This document shows positions 35,560-43,422 of a stretch of 64,000 nt of DNA, in pieces. The notes under the pieces were generated by a model, which worked only from the letters and a program-made list of their open reading frames with translations, did not search any database and was not told where the DNA came from. Origin of the DNA: Clostridia bacterium. GTDB lineage: Bacteria; Bacillota; Clostridia; Oscillospirales; Acutalibacteraceae. The DNA is taken from the NCBI GenBank assembly GCA_017433225.1, contig JAFRHS010000008.1, positions 1 to 64,000 of the forward strand. Reading direction: 5' to 3'. The position numbers and the translations under genes are program-made. Position 1 is the stretch's first letter; each line of letters begins with the position of its first letter.

Positions 35560-36168
35560 ATGAAAACGATGAAAATCGCGACCAAGATCTTCCTGGCCGT
35601 CATCGGTGTCCTTCTGGTGGCAGCAGGCATTGTCTGCCTGGCAGACCCCATGGGCGCCGTTAGTACGGTCGCCTGGGTCGTCGGTCTCGTCCTGCTGATC
35701 TCCGGGATCAGCACGGCGATCTACTACTTCGTGTTCGGCAGTTTCCTGGTGTTCGCGTTCCCGGTGCTGCTCAGCGCCATCGGTCATATCCTCTTCGGTG
35801 TGATCTTCCTGCAGCATCCGGACGGGACGTCCCGGGTCTTTATCGTGCTTTACGGCATGCTCCTGATCCTTGTGGGACTCGCTGCCGCAGCAGTCGCCTT
35901 TGCGGTCCGGCACTTCGTGGAGAACAAGGCAGTCTTTACCGGCATCCTCATCGCAGGACTGGCCGCAGTCGTTCTCGGCATCGTGACACTGGCGTCTGAC
36001 ACGGCCGGCGCTGTTCTGATCGCCATCCCCGTCGGACTCGGTCTTCTGCTCATGGGGATCGGGTATATCGCCCTCGACGTGAGACTCATCCGCGGCGACC
36101 GGGCAGGGGAGACCCCGAAGTATTTCAAGGACGTCGACGACAAGCCCGGTCCTTCCGCCACCGCGTAA
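35560..36168 (+). CDS. DUF308 (HdeD-like) membrane protein
   Basis: A 202-residue protein with six hydrophobic helices arranged as in HdeD/DUF308 proteins (repeated pairs such as GVLLVAAGIVCLADPMGAV and GLLLMGIGYIAL), ending in a charged tail (KYFKDVDDK). HdeD is linked to acid resistance in enterobacteria; the role in Clostridia is not established. It follows the Sel1-repeat gene closely and is followed by a strong terminator. Confidence 0.82.
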   Translation: MKTMKIATKIFLAVIGVLLVAAGIVCLADPMGAVSTVAWVVGLVLLISGISTAIYYFVFGSFLVFAFPVLLSAIGHILFGVIFLQHPDGTSRVFIVLYGMLLILVGLAAAAVAFAVRHFVENKAVFTGILIAGLAAVVLGIVTLASDTAGAVLIAIPVGLGLLLMGIGYIALDVRLIRGDRAGETPKYFKDVDDKPGPSATA

Positions 36169-36182
36169 GACAGAAACAAAAA

Positions 36183-36221
36183 ACGTCCATCGGACTCTTC
36201 CGATGGACGTGTTTTTTTTTT
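36183..36221. terminator. Bidirectional terminator
   Basis: ACGTCCATCGGA and TCCGATGGACGT (perfect 12 bp, loop CTCT) with a ten-base T-run on the plus side and AAAAAA on the other; it serves the convergent DUF308 and OhrR-like genes. Confidence 0.93.
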
Positions 36222-36225
36222 GCAC

Positions 36226-36717
36226 TCAGGCGTTTGCTTCGTCTTCCGCGAAGGCGTCCATGAGCTGATGAAGGGTCTTCATGAGGACGACTGCTTTCAT
36301 GTTGCCGATGTCGAGGCCTTCGATCATCTGGCGCGGGACACAGACCGCCATGGATTTGAGCTCGCGGCCCTTGTTGGTAAGACGGATGATGATGTTTCGT
36401 TCATCGCGCGGGTCTCTCGAACGCTCGACGTAACCCTGTGCCTCGAGTTTCTTCAGAAGGGGAGTGAGGGTCCCGGAATCGAGGAACAGACGGGAACCGA
36501 GTTCCTTCACGTTGACATTGTCCTTTTCCCAGAGGGCCATCATCGTGATGTAGCCGGTATAAGTAAGGCCGTAGGGCTCCAGCAGGGGCTTGTAGCGTTT
36601 GATGACTTCTTTGGAACAGACATAGAGAGAGAAGCAGAGCTGGTTGTCCAGCTTCAGAAGTTCGTCCTCTCCCACGGCATCGAGTGCCTTTTCAGTGAGT
36701 TTCTTTTCAACAGCCAT
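36226..36717 (-). CDS. OhrR-like MarR-family regulator
   Basis: A 163-residue MarR regulator that looks like the organic-peroxide sensor OhrR. It has LKLDNQLCFSLYVCSKE, where Cys28 matches the reactive Cys15 of Bacillus subtilis OhrR (LENQLCF), then YKPLLEPYGLTYTGY with the conserved tyrosine region, LFLDSGTLTPLLKKLEAQGYV (recognition helix) and DERN in the wing. A second Cys (C33) is nearby. No ohr peroxidase gene is next to it; instead an empty 480-bp interval with OhrR-box-like sites and a candidate sRNA lies upstream. GGAGT precedes the ATG. Confidence 0.88.
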   Translation of the reverse strand: MAVEKKLTEKALDAVGEDELLKLDNQLCFSLYVCSKEVIKRYKPLLEPYGLTYTGYITMMALWEKDNVNVKELGSRLFLDSGTLTPLLKKLEAQGYVERSRDPRDERNIIIRLTNKGRELKSMAVCVPRQMIEGLDIGNMKAVVLMKTLHQLMDAFAEDEANA

Positions 36718-36737
36718 GATAACTCCTTCGATTGGTC

Positions 36738-36816
36738 ACACAATTGAATGGATATTTCAACTAATTGCGTGTAATTTAACTGCTTCCATTGTGGCCCATT
36801 TTCGGTGGATTGTCAA
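36738..36816 (-). promoter_or_regulatory. Promoter and candidate OhrR boxes of the OhrR-like gene
   Basis: On the minus strand TTGACA (36,811-36,816), 17 bp, CACAAT (36,788-36,793). In the leader are two imperfect copies of an OhrR-box half-site pair: ACAATTGAATGG (36,738 on, plus-strand reading) and CAACTAATTG (36,758 on). The TTGAA/TTCAA pair between them forms a larger dyad. This fits autoregulation. Confidence 0.5.
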
Positions 36817-36902
36817 GAGTTTGCTACCGCCGGAAATCGGAGGATTGTGGAAAGCGAAGGATTCTGTAAAAAAAGTACGACGTATAAATGCCCGAAAAAG
36901 GG

Positions 36903-36938
36903 TTGACCAGAGACCTTGTATTGGATACAATTCAATTG
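36903..36938 (+). promoter_or_regulatory. Promoter with overlapping OhrR-box-like palindrome
   Basis: TTGACC (36,903-36,908), 17 bp, TACAAT (36,926-36,931) on the plus strand. The palindrome CAATT-C-AATTG (36,928-36,938) covers the end of the -10 and the predicted +1; with flanks it reads TACAATTCAATTGAC, very like the TACAATTAAATTGTA box of B. subtilis OhrR. A second dyad TTGTAT-TGG-ATACAA (36,916-36,930) overlaps the -10. Occupation would block transcription. Confidence 0.6.
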
Positions 36939-37048
36939 ACTCTTGCAGAACTGTTGCCCGAACGGCAGTTCTGGACAATAAGAGTTCACTCTCCATAAAT
37001 ATCCAAAGCTTGAGGAAAACAGTCTGCCTGACCTGGCGGACTGTTTTT
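36938..37048 (+). ncRNA. Candidate small regulatory RNA, about 111 nt
   Basis: The predicted transcript starts in a hairpin: GACTCTT pairs with AAGAGTT (one G-U), then CAGAAC with GTTCTG, and inside TGCC with GGCA around a CGAAC loop (36,938-36,986). A single-stranded linker with pyrimidine-rich ACTCTCCATAAATATCC follows, then AAGCTTGAGGAAA and an intrinsic terminator. There is no ATG in the transcript and no ribosome-binding site before a usable start. CTCTCC in the linker is complementary to Shine-Dalgarno sequences, which suggests trans-acting translational repression. I do not recognise it as a known RNA family. Confidence 0.55.
37019..37048 (+). terminator. Intrinsic terminator of the candidate sRNA
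   Basis: ACAGTCTGCC and GGCGGACTGT (10 bp with one T-G pair), loop TGACCT, then TTTTTCT. No coding gene lies upstream on this strand for over 800 bp, so it must end a non-coding transcript. Between it and the larC fusion gene (37,050-37,158) I see no gene. Confidence 0.8.
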
Positions 37049-37158
37049 CTATATCACGCTCGTCGTCCTCACACGCTTTCGGACGCTCTGTTCGCTCAGG
37101 TGAGAACAGAACTCGGAAATGCGATCGAAGCCGCAACATGATCCACAGGATAAAACGA

Positions 37159-37189
37159 ACAGACCCGCCTTCCGGCGGGTCTGTTTTTA
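37159..37189. terminator. Terminator of the larC fusion gene
   Basis: ACAGACCCGCC and GGCGGGTCTGT (perfect 11 bp, loop TTCC), with TTTTT on plus and an AT-rich GTTCGTTTTA on minus; it sits 9 bp past the stop of the minus-strand larC fusion. Confidence 0.85.
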
Positions 37190-37198
37190 TGTCAGGGG

Positions 37199-38386
37199 TC
37201 ATTTGATGAACTTGTCGATGATGCCGTAGAGGCTTTCCAGAGACTCTTCGGAGCCCTGCTCGGTCGCGTGCTCGACCGCTCCTTTGAAGTGTTCTTTCAT
37301 GATGACGCGGGACGTGCTGGCGATCGACGACTCGACCGCGGACAGCTGGATGAGGATGTCGGACGCGTCGCGGTTCCCCTCGACCATCCGTTTGACGGAC
37401 TCGAGGTGGCCGATCGACCGGGCGATGCGGTTCGAGATCGCTTTGCGCTGGGCCTCGTCGGCGGAAACCGGGTGATCGTGGTGATGGCGGTGTCCGGCAG
37501 ACCGGGATGTGGTCCCTTCTTTGCCGGAGACGTCTTCCGCCTCGCCGAGGAAGGCGCGGAAGTAGTTCGCGACATCGTAGTCCTTGGTGCCCATCCCGTA
37601 GCCGATGTTTTCGATGTTCATGACCGGCATGGGACCGAATGAACCGGCGAAGTACTTGATGAGCGCCGCGCCGGTCGGCGTGCAGAGCTCGCCGTTGACG
37701 CCGGTGTTGTAGATCGGGATGCCGTGGAGCAGGTAAGAGGTGGCCGGCGCGGGGATCGGCAGGATGCCGTGGGCGCACTTGACCTTGCCGGTCCCGGTGT
37801 TCACGCTGGAGGCGATGATCTGGTCCGGAGCCAGCTTTTCGATGAGCATGCAGACGCACACGATGTCCGCGATGGCATCCATGTTGCCCACTTCGTGGAA
37901 GTGGATCTCGGTGACCGTGGTCCCATGGACATGGCTCTCTGCCTCCGCGAGGATGTCATAGACGGCCTGAGCGTCCTTCTTGACTTTGTCGGAGACGTTC
38001 AGGTCTCCGATGATGGTCTTGACGTCGCCGAGCGAATGGTGCTCATGGTGGTGCTCGTGATGGTGCTCGTGGTCATGGTGCTCAAGCTCGTGCTCATGGT
38101 GATGCTCATGGTGAGCATATTTGAGGTCTTCTTCCGGAGTCAGTTCGACGATGGCGTCCTTCGGGAGGACGTTCGGAGTCTCTTCGATGTCGTTGTAGGT
38201 CACCCGGAAATGAGTTCCAAAAATGCCCTGCTTTTGCGTGGGCAGGGCATAAGTTTTGACACCAGGGATCCCGATGGAATTGACTTCCTCGATGAATTCC
38301 TCCTTGTTTTCTGTGAGTTCCCAGAGGGCGGCGGAGATCATGTCTCCGGCGGCTCCGTTCCCACAGTCAAGGTACAGTGTTTTCAT
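37199..38386 (-). CDS. larC: LarC1 nickel-pincer cofactor protein fused to a CsoR/FrmR-like domain
   Basis: A 395-residue protein. Residues 1-283 match LarC1: LYLDCGNGAAGDMISAAL, a very His-rich metal-binding loop (92-117), TEIHFHEVGNMDAIADIV, CAHGILPIPAPAT, ELCTPTGAALIKYF and NIGYGMGTKD. LarC inserts nickel into the pincer cofactor of lactate racemase-type enzymes. The usual LarC2 half is absent. After a linker with HRHHHDH (299-305), residues 309-383 resemble CsoR/RcnR/FrmR metal-sensing repressors (RKAISNRIARSIGHLESVKRM, DILIQLSAVESSI). Of that family's metal ligands, the first Cys is Ala341, His366 is kept, and the last Cys is Ala370. No larA, larB or larE is nearby. Confidence 0.8.
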   Translation of the reverse strand: MKTLYLDCGNGAAGDMISAALWELTENKEEFIEEVNSIGIPGVKTYALPTQKQGIFGTHFRVTYNDIEETPNVLPKDAIVELTPEEDLKYAHHEHHHEHELEHHDHEHHHEHHHEHHSLGDVKTIIGDLNVSDKVKKDAQAVYDILAEAESHVHGTTVTEIHFHEVGNMDAIADIVCVCMLIEKLAPDQIIASSVNTGTGKVKCAHGILPIPAPATSYLLHGIPIYNTGVNGELCTPTGAALIKYFAGSFGPMPVMNIENIGYGMGTKDYDVANYFRAFLGEAEDVSGKEGTTSRSAGHRHHHDHPVSADEAQRKAISNRIARSIGHLESVKRMVEGNRDASDILIQLSAVESSIASTSRVIMKEHFKGAVEHATEQGSEESLESLYGIIDKFIK

Positions 38387-38409
38387 ATAGTTTGATTCTT
38401 CCTAAGCGA

Positions 38410-38805
38410 TCATTTCTTTTCGAGAAGATCTTTGATCTCGCCGAGAAGCTCCACTTCGCTCGGGCCTTCGGGCTCGTCTTCCTTCTTGGCGTTTCTGGCT
38501 TTGTTGAACGCCTTGACGACGAGGAAGAGGACCAGACCGACGATCAGGAAGTTGATGATGGCGCCGATGAAGTTGCCGTAGTTCATGGTGACACCGTTGG
38601 CGAAGGTGTAGGACAGTGCGGAAGCTCCGTCCACGAGAGCGTCTCCACCGAGGAGAGCGATCAGCGGATTGAGGATGTCCTCGACCAGCGCATCGACGAT
38701 CGCGGTGAAGGCGGCACCGATGATGACGCCGACTGCCAGATCCATAACGTTGCCATGCATGATGAACTCTTTGAATTCAGCGATGAGGCCTTTCTTTTCT
38801 GCCAT
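38410..38805 (-). CDS. mscL: Large-conductance mechanosensitive channel MscL
   Basis: A 131-residue protein with the full MscL pattern: N-terminal amphipathic helix (KEFIMHGNVMDLAVGVIIGAAF, first pore helix), a periplasmic-type loop, the second helix (GAIINFLIVGLVLFLVVKAF) and a charged cytoplasmic bundle ending LLGEIKDLLEKK. It releases solutes on osmotic downshift. It has its own promoter and is separated from the larC fusion by only 23 bp, so some read-through into larC is likely. Confidence 0.96.
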   Translation of the reverse strand: MAEKKGLIAEFKEFIMHGNVMDLAVGVIIGAAFTAIVDALVEDILNPLIALLGGDALVDGASALSYTFANGVTMNYGNFIGAIINFLIVGLVLFLVVKAFNKARNAKKEDEPEGPSEVELLGEIKDLLEKK

Positions 38806-38866
38806 TGTTGATTACCCCTTTTTCATTTGGTATTTGACTCAAAACTCACTTCAAGTCATCGTTACC

Positions 38867-38895
38867 ATTTTATCAGATAATTTCGCGATGTACAA
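38867..38895 (-). promoter_or_regulatory. Promoter of mscL
   Basis: On the minus strand TTGTAC (38,890-38,895), 17 bp, TAAAAT (38,867-38,872). Confidence 0.7.
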
Positions 38896-38921
38896 CAGTA
38901 AAGCGAACAAAGCGTAAAGAA

Positions 38922-38952
38922 AAAACCTGCATCGGGATCGATGCAGGTTTTT
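38922..38952 (-). terminator. Terminator of hppA
   Basis: Just past the hppA stop on the minus strand: AACCTGCATCG and CGATGCAGGTT with loop ATCC, followed by TTTTTTC. Confidence 0.92.
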
Positions 38953-38962
38953 GTCGTTGTGC

Positions 38963-40978
38963 TTAGCCGAAGATACCGCCGACAGCTGCAATGGCAGTTG
39001 CGAAAACGGTGGAGACGACGGTCATGAGCTTGATGAGGATGTTGATGGACGGGCCCGAGGTGTCCTTGAACGGATCGCCAACGGTGTCGCCGACAACAGC
39101 CGCATGATGGGCGTCGGAGCCCTTGCCGCCGTGGTGGCCGGTCTCGATGAACTTCTTGGCGTTATCCCAGGCACCGCCGGAGTTCGCCATGAAGATGGCC
39201 ATCAGGACGCCGGTGACGAGAGCGCCGCCGAGCATACCGCCGAGAGCGGTCGGGCCAAGGATGAATCCGCAGAGAAGGGGAGCGGCGACGGCGATGAGGC
39301 CGGGGACGATCATTTCCTTCAGAGCAGCTTTGGTAGAGATGGAGACGCAGGTCTTGTAGTCCGGCTTCTCGGTACCGGCGAGGATGCCGGGTTTCTCTCT
39401 GAACTGACGACGGACTTCTTCGATCATGTTGTTCGCTGCACGGCCGACGGACTCCATCGTGAAGGCGGAGAACAGGAACGGCAGCATACCGCCGATGAGG
39501 ACACCGGCGACGACCGGAGCGTCGGTCAGGCTGATGCTGGTAAGGCCGATGGACTGCGTGTAGGTGGAGAACAGAGCCAGGGCGGTCAGAGCGGCAGAAC
39601 CGATGGCGAAGCCTTTACCGACAGCGGCGGTGGTGTTACCGACGGAGTCGAGCTGGTCAGTGATCTCACGGACAGACGGGTCGAGTTCGGACATTTCCGC
39701 GATACCGCCGGCGTTGTCGGCGATGGGGCCGTAGGCGTCGACCGCAACGGTGATACCGGTGGTGGCCAGCATACCGACAGCGGCGAGAGCGATGCCGTAA
39801 AGGCCTGCCGTCGCATAGGCGATGAGGATGCCGATGGCGATGAGCAGCAGCGGGATGGCGGTGGATTTCATACCGACAGCAAGGCCGGCGATGATGTTGG
39901 TGGCAGAACCGGTCTCGGACTGCTCGGCGATCTTCTGAACGGATTTGTACTTGTCAGAAGTGTAGTACTCGGTCAGAGTGCCGATGGCAAGACCGACGAG
40001 AAGGCCGGCAAGGACTGCCCAGAACGGGCCAAGGCCGACGAAGAACATCTTGCAAAGGATGAATGCGCCGATGATGGTGAGGCCGGCGGAGACCCATTCA
40101 CCGATCTTCAGGGCGAAGCCGGGGTCGGAACCCTCTTTGCCGCGGACGAAGAAGGTGGAGATGATGGACGCGATGATACCGATGGCGGCAAGGATGAGCG
40201 GGAACGCTACTGCGCCATAGGGTTTGTCGGTGACGGTGGTGACGATGCCGGTAGCGGCAGCGACAGTACCGAGGGACAGGGAAGAGATGATGGAACCGAC
40301 ATAAGACTCATAGAGGTCGGCACCCATGCCGGCGACGTCGCCGACGTTATCGCCGACGTTGTCAGCAATAACAGCAGGGTTTCTGGGATCGTCTTCCGGG
40401 ATGTTGTTCTCGACTTTACCGACGAGGTCGGCACCGACGTCAGCAGCTTTGGTGTAGATACCGCCGCCGACACGGGCGAAGAGAGCGATGGACGAAGCAC
40501 CGAGGCTGAAACCGAACAGGATGTCGGTACGGCCGGTGATGGCAAAGATGAGACCGACGCCAAAGAGGCCGAGGCCGACGACGGACATACCCATGACGGC
40601 ACCGCCGGAGAAGGCGATGGACAGGGCTTTGTTCATGCCGCTGGTGCGGGCTGCGTTCGCAGTACGGACGTTCGCTCTGGTGGCGACTGTCATGCCGAGG
40701 AAACCGGCAAGGACCGAGAAGAGCGCACCGACGATGAAGCATACGGCGGTGGGCCAGCTGATCGCGAAACCGATGACGAGGAAGAACACGGCAACGAAGA
40801 TTGCCAGGATCTTGTACTCGGAAGTCAGGAACGCGAGAGCGCCTTCATGGATGTGGCCGGAGATTTCCTGCATTCTTTCTGTGCCCGGATCTGCTTTTCT
40901 GACACGCGCTGCAAGGAACAGAGCATATGCCAGACCAACAAGGCCGATGGCCGGGATCAGATAAATTAATCCTCCCAT
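38963..40978 (-). CDS. hppA: Membrane-bound ion-translocating pyrophosphatase, K+-dependent type
   Basis: A 671-residue integral membrane pyrophosphatase (about 16 helices) that couples PPi hydrolysis to H+ or Na+ export. Catalytic loops are visible: [57 protein letters not shown] and, near the end, [22 protein letters not shown] carries Ala451 and Gly454, the AxxG signature of the K+-dependent subfamily (K+-independent enzymes have KxxT). The pumped ion is not decided by this. The ATG at 40,976-40,978 follows TTGGAGGA; the open frame upstream is leader. Confidence 0.96.
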   Translation of the reverse strand: MGGLIYLIPAIGLVGLAYALFLAARVRKADPGTERMQEISGHIHEGALAFLTSEYKILAIFVAVFFLVIGFAISWPTAVCFIVGALFSVLAGFLGMTVATRANVRTANAARTSGMNKALSIAFSGGAVMGMSVVGLGLFGVGLIFAITGRTDILFGFSLGASSIALFARVGGGIYTKAADVGADLVGKVENNIPEDDPRNPAVIADNVGDNVGDVAGMGADLYESYVGSIISSLSLGTVAAATGIVTTVTDKPYGAVAFPLILAAIGIIASIISTFFVRGKEGSDPGFALKIGEWVSAGLTIIGAFILCKMFFVGLGPFWAVLAGLLVGLAIGTLTEYYTSDKYKSVQKIAEQSETGSATNIIAGLAVGMKSTAIPLLLIAIGILIAYATAGLYGIALAAVGMLATTGITVAVDAYGPIADNAGGIAEMSELDPSVREITDQLDSVGNTTAAVGKGFAIGSAALTALALFSTYTQSIGLTSISLTDAPVVAGVLIGGMLPFLFSAFTMESVGRAANNMIEEVRRQFREKPGILAGTEKPDYKTCVSISTKAALKEMIVPGLIAVAAPLLCGFILGPTALGGMLGGALVTGVLMAIFMANSGGAWDNAKKFIETGHHGGKGSDAHHAAVVGDTVGDPFKDTSGPSINILIKLMTVVSTVFATAIAAVGGIFG

Positions 40979-41051
40979 TTTTGAATCCTCCAATTGATAA
41001 GAGTTTTTTCGAGATGCGGAGACATGGGAAGTCCCCTTATCTTTCCTAACA

Positions 41052-41080
41052 ATTCTAACAAAGAAGAAATCGGATTTCAA
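41052..41080 (-). promoter_or_regulatory. Promoter of hppA
   Basis: On the minus strand TTGAAA (41,075-41,080), 17 bp, TAGAAT (41,052-41,057), about 75 bp before the start codon. Confidence 0.75.
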
Positions 41081-41270
41081 TAATACACTTTGTTTCTTGT
41101 GAAGGTTTTCCGCAAAAGGGGAAAAGTGGGGCAAAGGGGGACGGCGGAAAAACCGGGTTTTCAACCGAAAACGGCAAAAAATCGAAAAATTTTTTCATTT
41201 TCTTCCTACAGCAAACACAAGATATTGTGTTTTGCGCAGCTTCCGACCACAATTGCGCAAAATTTCCACC

Positions 41271-41374
41271 TTGCAATGCCGGAAAGTGAAGTGTATATTG
41301 TAAGTATCGAAGTGGGGGAAATTCCCCAAAAATGTCACCGAAATGGTGGAAAGTGGAGCGGAGGTGAGCGCAGC
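41271..41374 (+). promoter_or_regulatory. dcw promoter and candidate MraZ-binding repeats
   Basis: TTGCAA (41,271-41,276), 17 bp, TATATT (41,294-41,299). Downstream are GTGG-type motifs of the kind bound by MraZ: GTGGGG at 41,312, GTGGA at 41,346 and at 41,353. A palindrome GGGGAA-A-TTCCCC lies at 41,315-41,327. The remaining gene-free DNA between hppA and this promoter (41,081-41,270) is AT-rich with A/T tracts; I see nothing else in it. Confidence 0.5.
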
Positions 41375-41794
41375 ATGGAATTCCTTGGCGATTTTCGGCA
41401 CAAGCTGGATGCCAAGAAGCGTCTGTTTGTCCCTGCCAAATACCGCAGCGCTCTCGCTGACGGATTCATCGTCTGCAAAGCTCCCGACCACTGCCTCTAT
41501 ATCTATTCGAAAGAGGAATGGGAACCGGTCGCTGCACAGGTCAAGTCCCTGCCCGGTGGCGAAGAATACCGCCGCTTCAAACGGGACTTCTTCCGAAATG
41601 CCGATCTGGTGGAAATGGACAGCCAGGGGCGATTCACGGTCAAAGCGGATCTGCTCGAGTACGCAGGCCTTGACAAAGAGGTCCTCATCATCGGCTCCGG
41701 AAACAAGTTCGAAGTCTGGGATGCCGCTTCGGTCCAGGCTGACTCCGGCAAGACCAAGTCGGCGGATGAACTGGGTGTTGAGGTCATATTCTGA
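41375..41794 (+). CDS. mraZ: Transcriptional regulator MraZ
   Basis: The first gene of the division/cell-wall cluster; 139 residues with two AbrB-like repeats. Each carries the conserved signature: DAKKRLFVPAKYR in the first and DSQGRFTVKADLLEYAGL in the second. MraZ represses its own operon by binding upstream repeats. The start ATG follows GGAGGTGAG; earlier in-frame ATGs lie in the promoter region. The stop overlaps the rsmH start (TGATG). Confidence 0.95.
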   Translation: MEFLGDFRHKLDAKKRLFVPAKYRSALADGFIVCKAPDHCLYIYSKEEWEPVAAQVKSLPGGEEYRRFKRDFFRNADLVEMDSQGRFTVKADLLEYAGLDKEVLIIGSGNKFEVWDAASVQADSGKTKSADELGVEVIF

Positions 41795-42744
41795 TGAGTG
41801 ACATAACGTTCTCTCACATCCCTGTCCTCCTGCAGGAGACACTCGACTCTCTGCAGATCGACCCGGACGGCATCTATGTCGATGCCACAGCCGGCGGCGC
41901 CGGCCACTCGTCGAAGATCCTCGAGAGACTTTCCGAAAAGGGGAGACTCATCTGCATGGATCAGGACCCGGATGCCATACAGATCATTAAAGAACGGATC
42001 GGGTCCGACCCGCGGGTCACCGTCGTCCATGACAACTTCGCGCACATCGCCGAAGCCCTGTCAGAACTCGGCATCGACCGCGTGGACGGGATCCTGGCCG
42101 ATCTCGGTGTCAGCTCTCATCAGCTGGATACACCGGAACGGGGGTTCTCCTTCCATACGGATGCGCCCCTCGATATGCGGATGAGTCAGGAGGGCCCGAC
42201 GGCCGCCGACCTCTGCAACCGTCTGCCGGAGGCGGAACTCCGGAAGATCCTCTATACCTATGGAGAAGAAAAAAACGCGCCCCGCATCGCGGCCTCGATC
42301 GTGAGGGCCAGAGCGGAAGCGCCCATCGAAACCACGCTGCAGCTCGCGGAGCTGGTCAAAGGAGCGGTCCCCGCAAAGCAACGGCGTGCGAAGCATCCTG
42401 CCCGGAAGACCTTCCAGGCACTCCGGATCGCGGTGAACGGAGAGATGGATGTCCTGAACACCGCGCTGGACAGCATGTTCGACGTCCTGAAGGACGGCGG
42501 CATCCTTTCCATCATCACGTTCCATTCCCTCGAAGACCGGATGGTCAAACAGCGCTTCGCAGAATACTGCCAGGGCTGCATCTGTCCGCCGGAATTCCCG
42601 GTCTGTGTCTGCGGCAGGACGCCCAGCGCGGAACTCCCGTTCAAATTCAAAACGGCGGGAGAGGACGAACTGGAACAGAACCCGAGAAGCCGCAGCGCGA
42701 AACTCCGCTGCGTGAGAAAGCTCAAAGAAAGAGAACCCGATTGA
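41794..42744 (+). CDS. rsmH: 16S rRNA (cytosine-1402-N4)-methyltransferase RsmH
   Basis: A 316-residue SAM-dependent methyltransferase, MraW/RsmH. Visible motifs are HIPVLLQETLDSL at the N-terminus, DATAGGAGHSSKILE (SAM motif I), GILADLGVSSHQLD, FSFHTDAPLDMRM and ITFHSLEDRMVKQRF. It methylates C1402 in the ribosomal decoding centre. It is translationally coupled to mraZ and is in its normal place in the dcw cluster. Confidence 0.96.
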   Translation: MSDITFSHIPVLLQETLDSLQIDPDGIYVDATAGGAGHSSKILERLSEKGRLICMDQDPDAIQIIKERIGSDPRVTVVHDNFAHIAEALSELGIDRVDGILADLGVSSHQLDTPERGFSFHTDAPLDMRMSQEGPTAADLCNRLPEAELRKILYTYGEEKNAPRIAASIVRARAEAPIETTLQLAELVKGAVPAKQRRAKHPARKTFQALRIAVNGEMDVLNTALDSMFDVLKDGGILSIITFHSLEDRMVKQRFAEYCQGCICPPEFPVCVCGRTPSAELPFKFKTAGEDELEQNPRSRSAKLRCVRKLKEREPD

Positions 42745-42783
42745 TTTTCATACATACATCAGCAAAGTGGGGAGGTGAGTCGG

Positions 42784-43344
42784 ATGGCTGCTACTGGAAA
42801 CCGTGGCGCATATGATTTGAATACATATCGCAGTCAGCGGAACGCGAGGCTCTCCGAGCCGACCCGTCCCGTGCGGGGGACAGCGGTGCCGAAGACTCGC
42901 CCCAACCCCACGCCCCAGACTCGAAAAGTCCGACGGCCGCGGGTCGTCCGGAAATCACAAAAGCAGCTTCGGGCGGAGGCACAGCGCAGCCGCGCGGCCG
43001 CCATCCGGATCGTGGCTCTGGCAGCGGTCCTGTTCATGGTCTTCGGATTCAAGATCTACAGTCAGGTCCAGGTCAATGAGCTCGACTCGCAGCTTGACGC
43101 CATCCGGAAAGAGATCAGCGTCATCGAAAGCGACAACACACGGCGAAACATGGAACTCAATGCCAACGTCTCGCTTGAAAAAGTAGACCAGTACGCCAAA
43201 TACGAACTTGGCATGGTCAAGATCTCCGACTATCAGGTCAACTACGTGAAACTGTCGGAGGACGATGCGGTCGAAGTCAGCGGCGGCAAGACCCACGGTG
43301 ACAAGGACATCGCACAAAAATTAAAAATCAGTAAAAACGAATAA
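42784..43344 (+). CDS. ftsL: FtsL-like cell division protein
   Basis: A 186-residue bitopic protein between rsmH and the class B PBP, the normal place of FtsL. A long basic cytoplasmic region rich in Arg, Thr and Pro (1-75) is followed by one transmembrane helix (about 77-95; AIRIVALAAVLFMVFGFKIY) and an extracellular coiled coil (VNELDSQLDAIRKEISVIESDN). Primary sequence of FtsL is poorly conserved, so the name rests on topology and position. ATG 42,784 follows GGGGAGG; a GTG nine bases upstream is an alternative. Confidence 0.8.
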   Translation: MAATGNRGAYDLNTYRSQRNARLSEPTRPVRGTAVPKTRPNPTPQTRKVRRPRVVRKSQKQLRAEAQRSRAAAIRIVALAAVLFMVFGFKIYSQVQVNELDSQLDAIRKEISVIESDNTRRNMELNANVSLEKVDQYAKYELGMVKISDYQVNYVKLSEDDAVEVSGGKTHGDKDIAQKLKISKNE

Positions 43345-43422
43345 CGCACCTGCGATTGAGAGTTAGGAAAAAGTTTCCTAACTCTCAACGTCGTAAATAA
43401 GGGGCGCTTCGGAGGACCGAAA

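Noticed and set aside
36644..37141. Plus-strand open frame across the gap upstream of the OhrR-like gene
   Set aside because: It starts inside the regulator gene on the other strand, has no ribosome-binding site, and crosses a promoter, hairpins and a terminator; no protein-like motif.
37199..38386. Programmed frameshift to LarC2 as in Lactobacillus plantarum LarC
   Set aside because: The frame stays open into the CsoR-like domain, and no LarC2-like motif is visible in another frame downstream.
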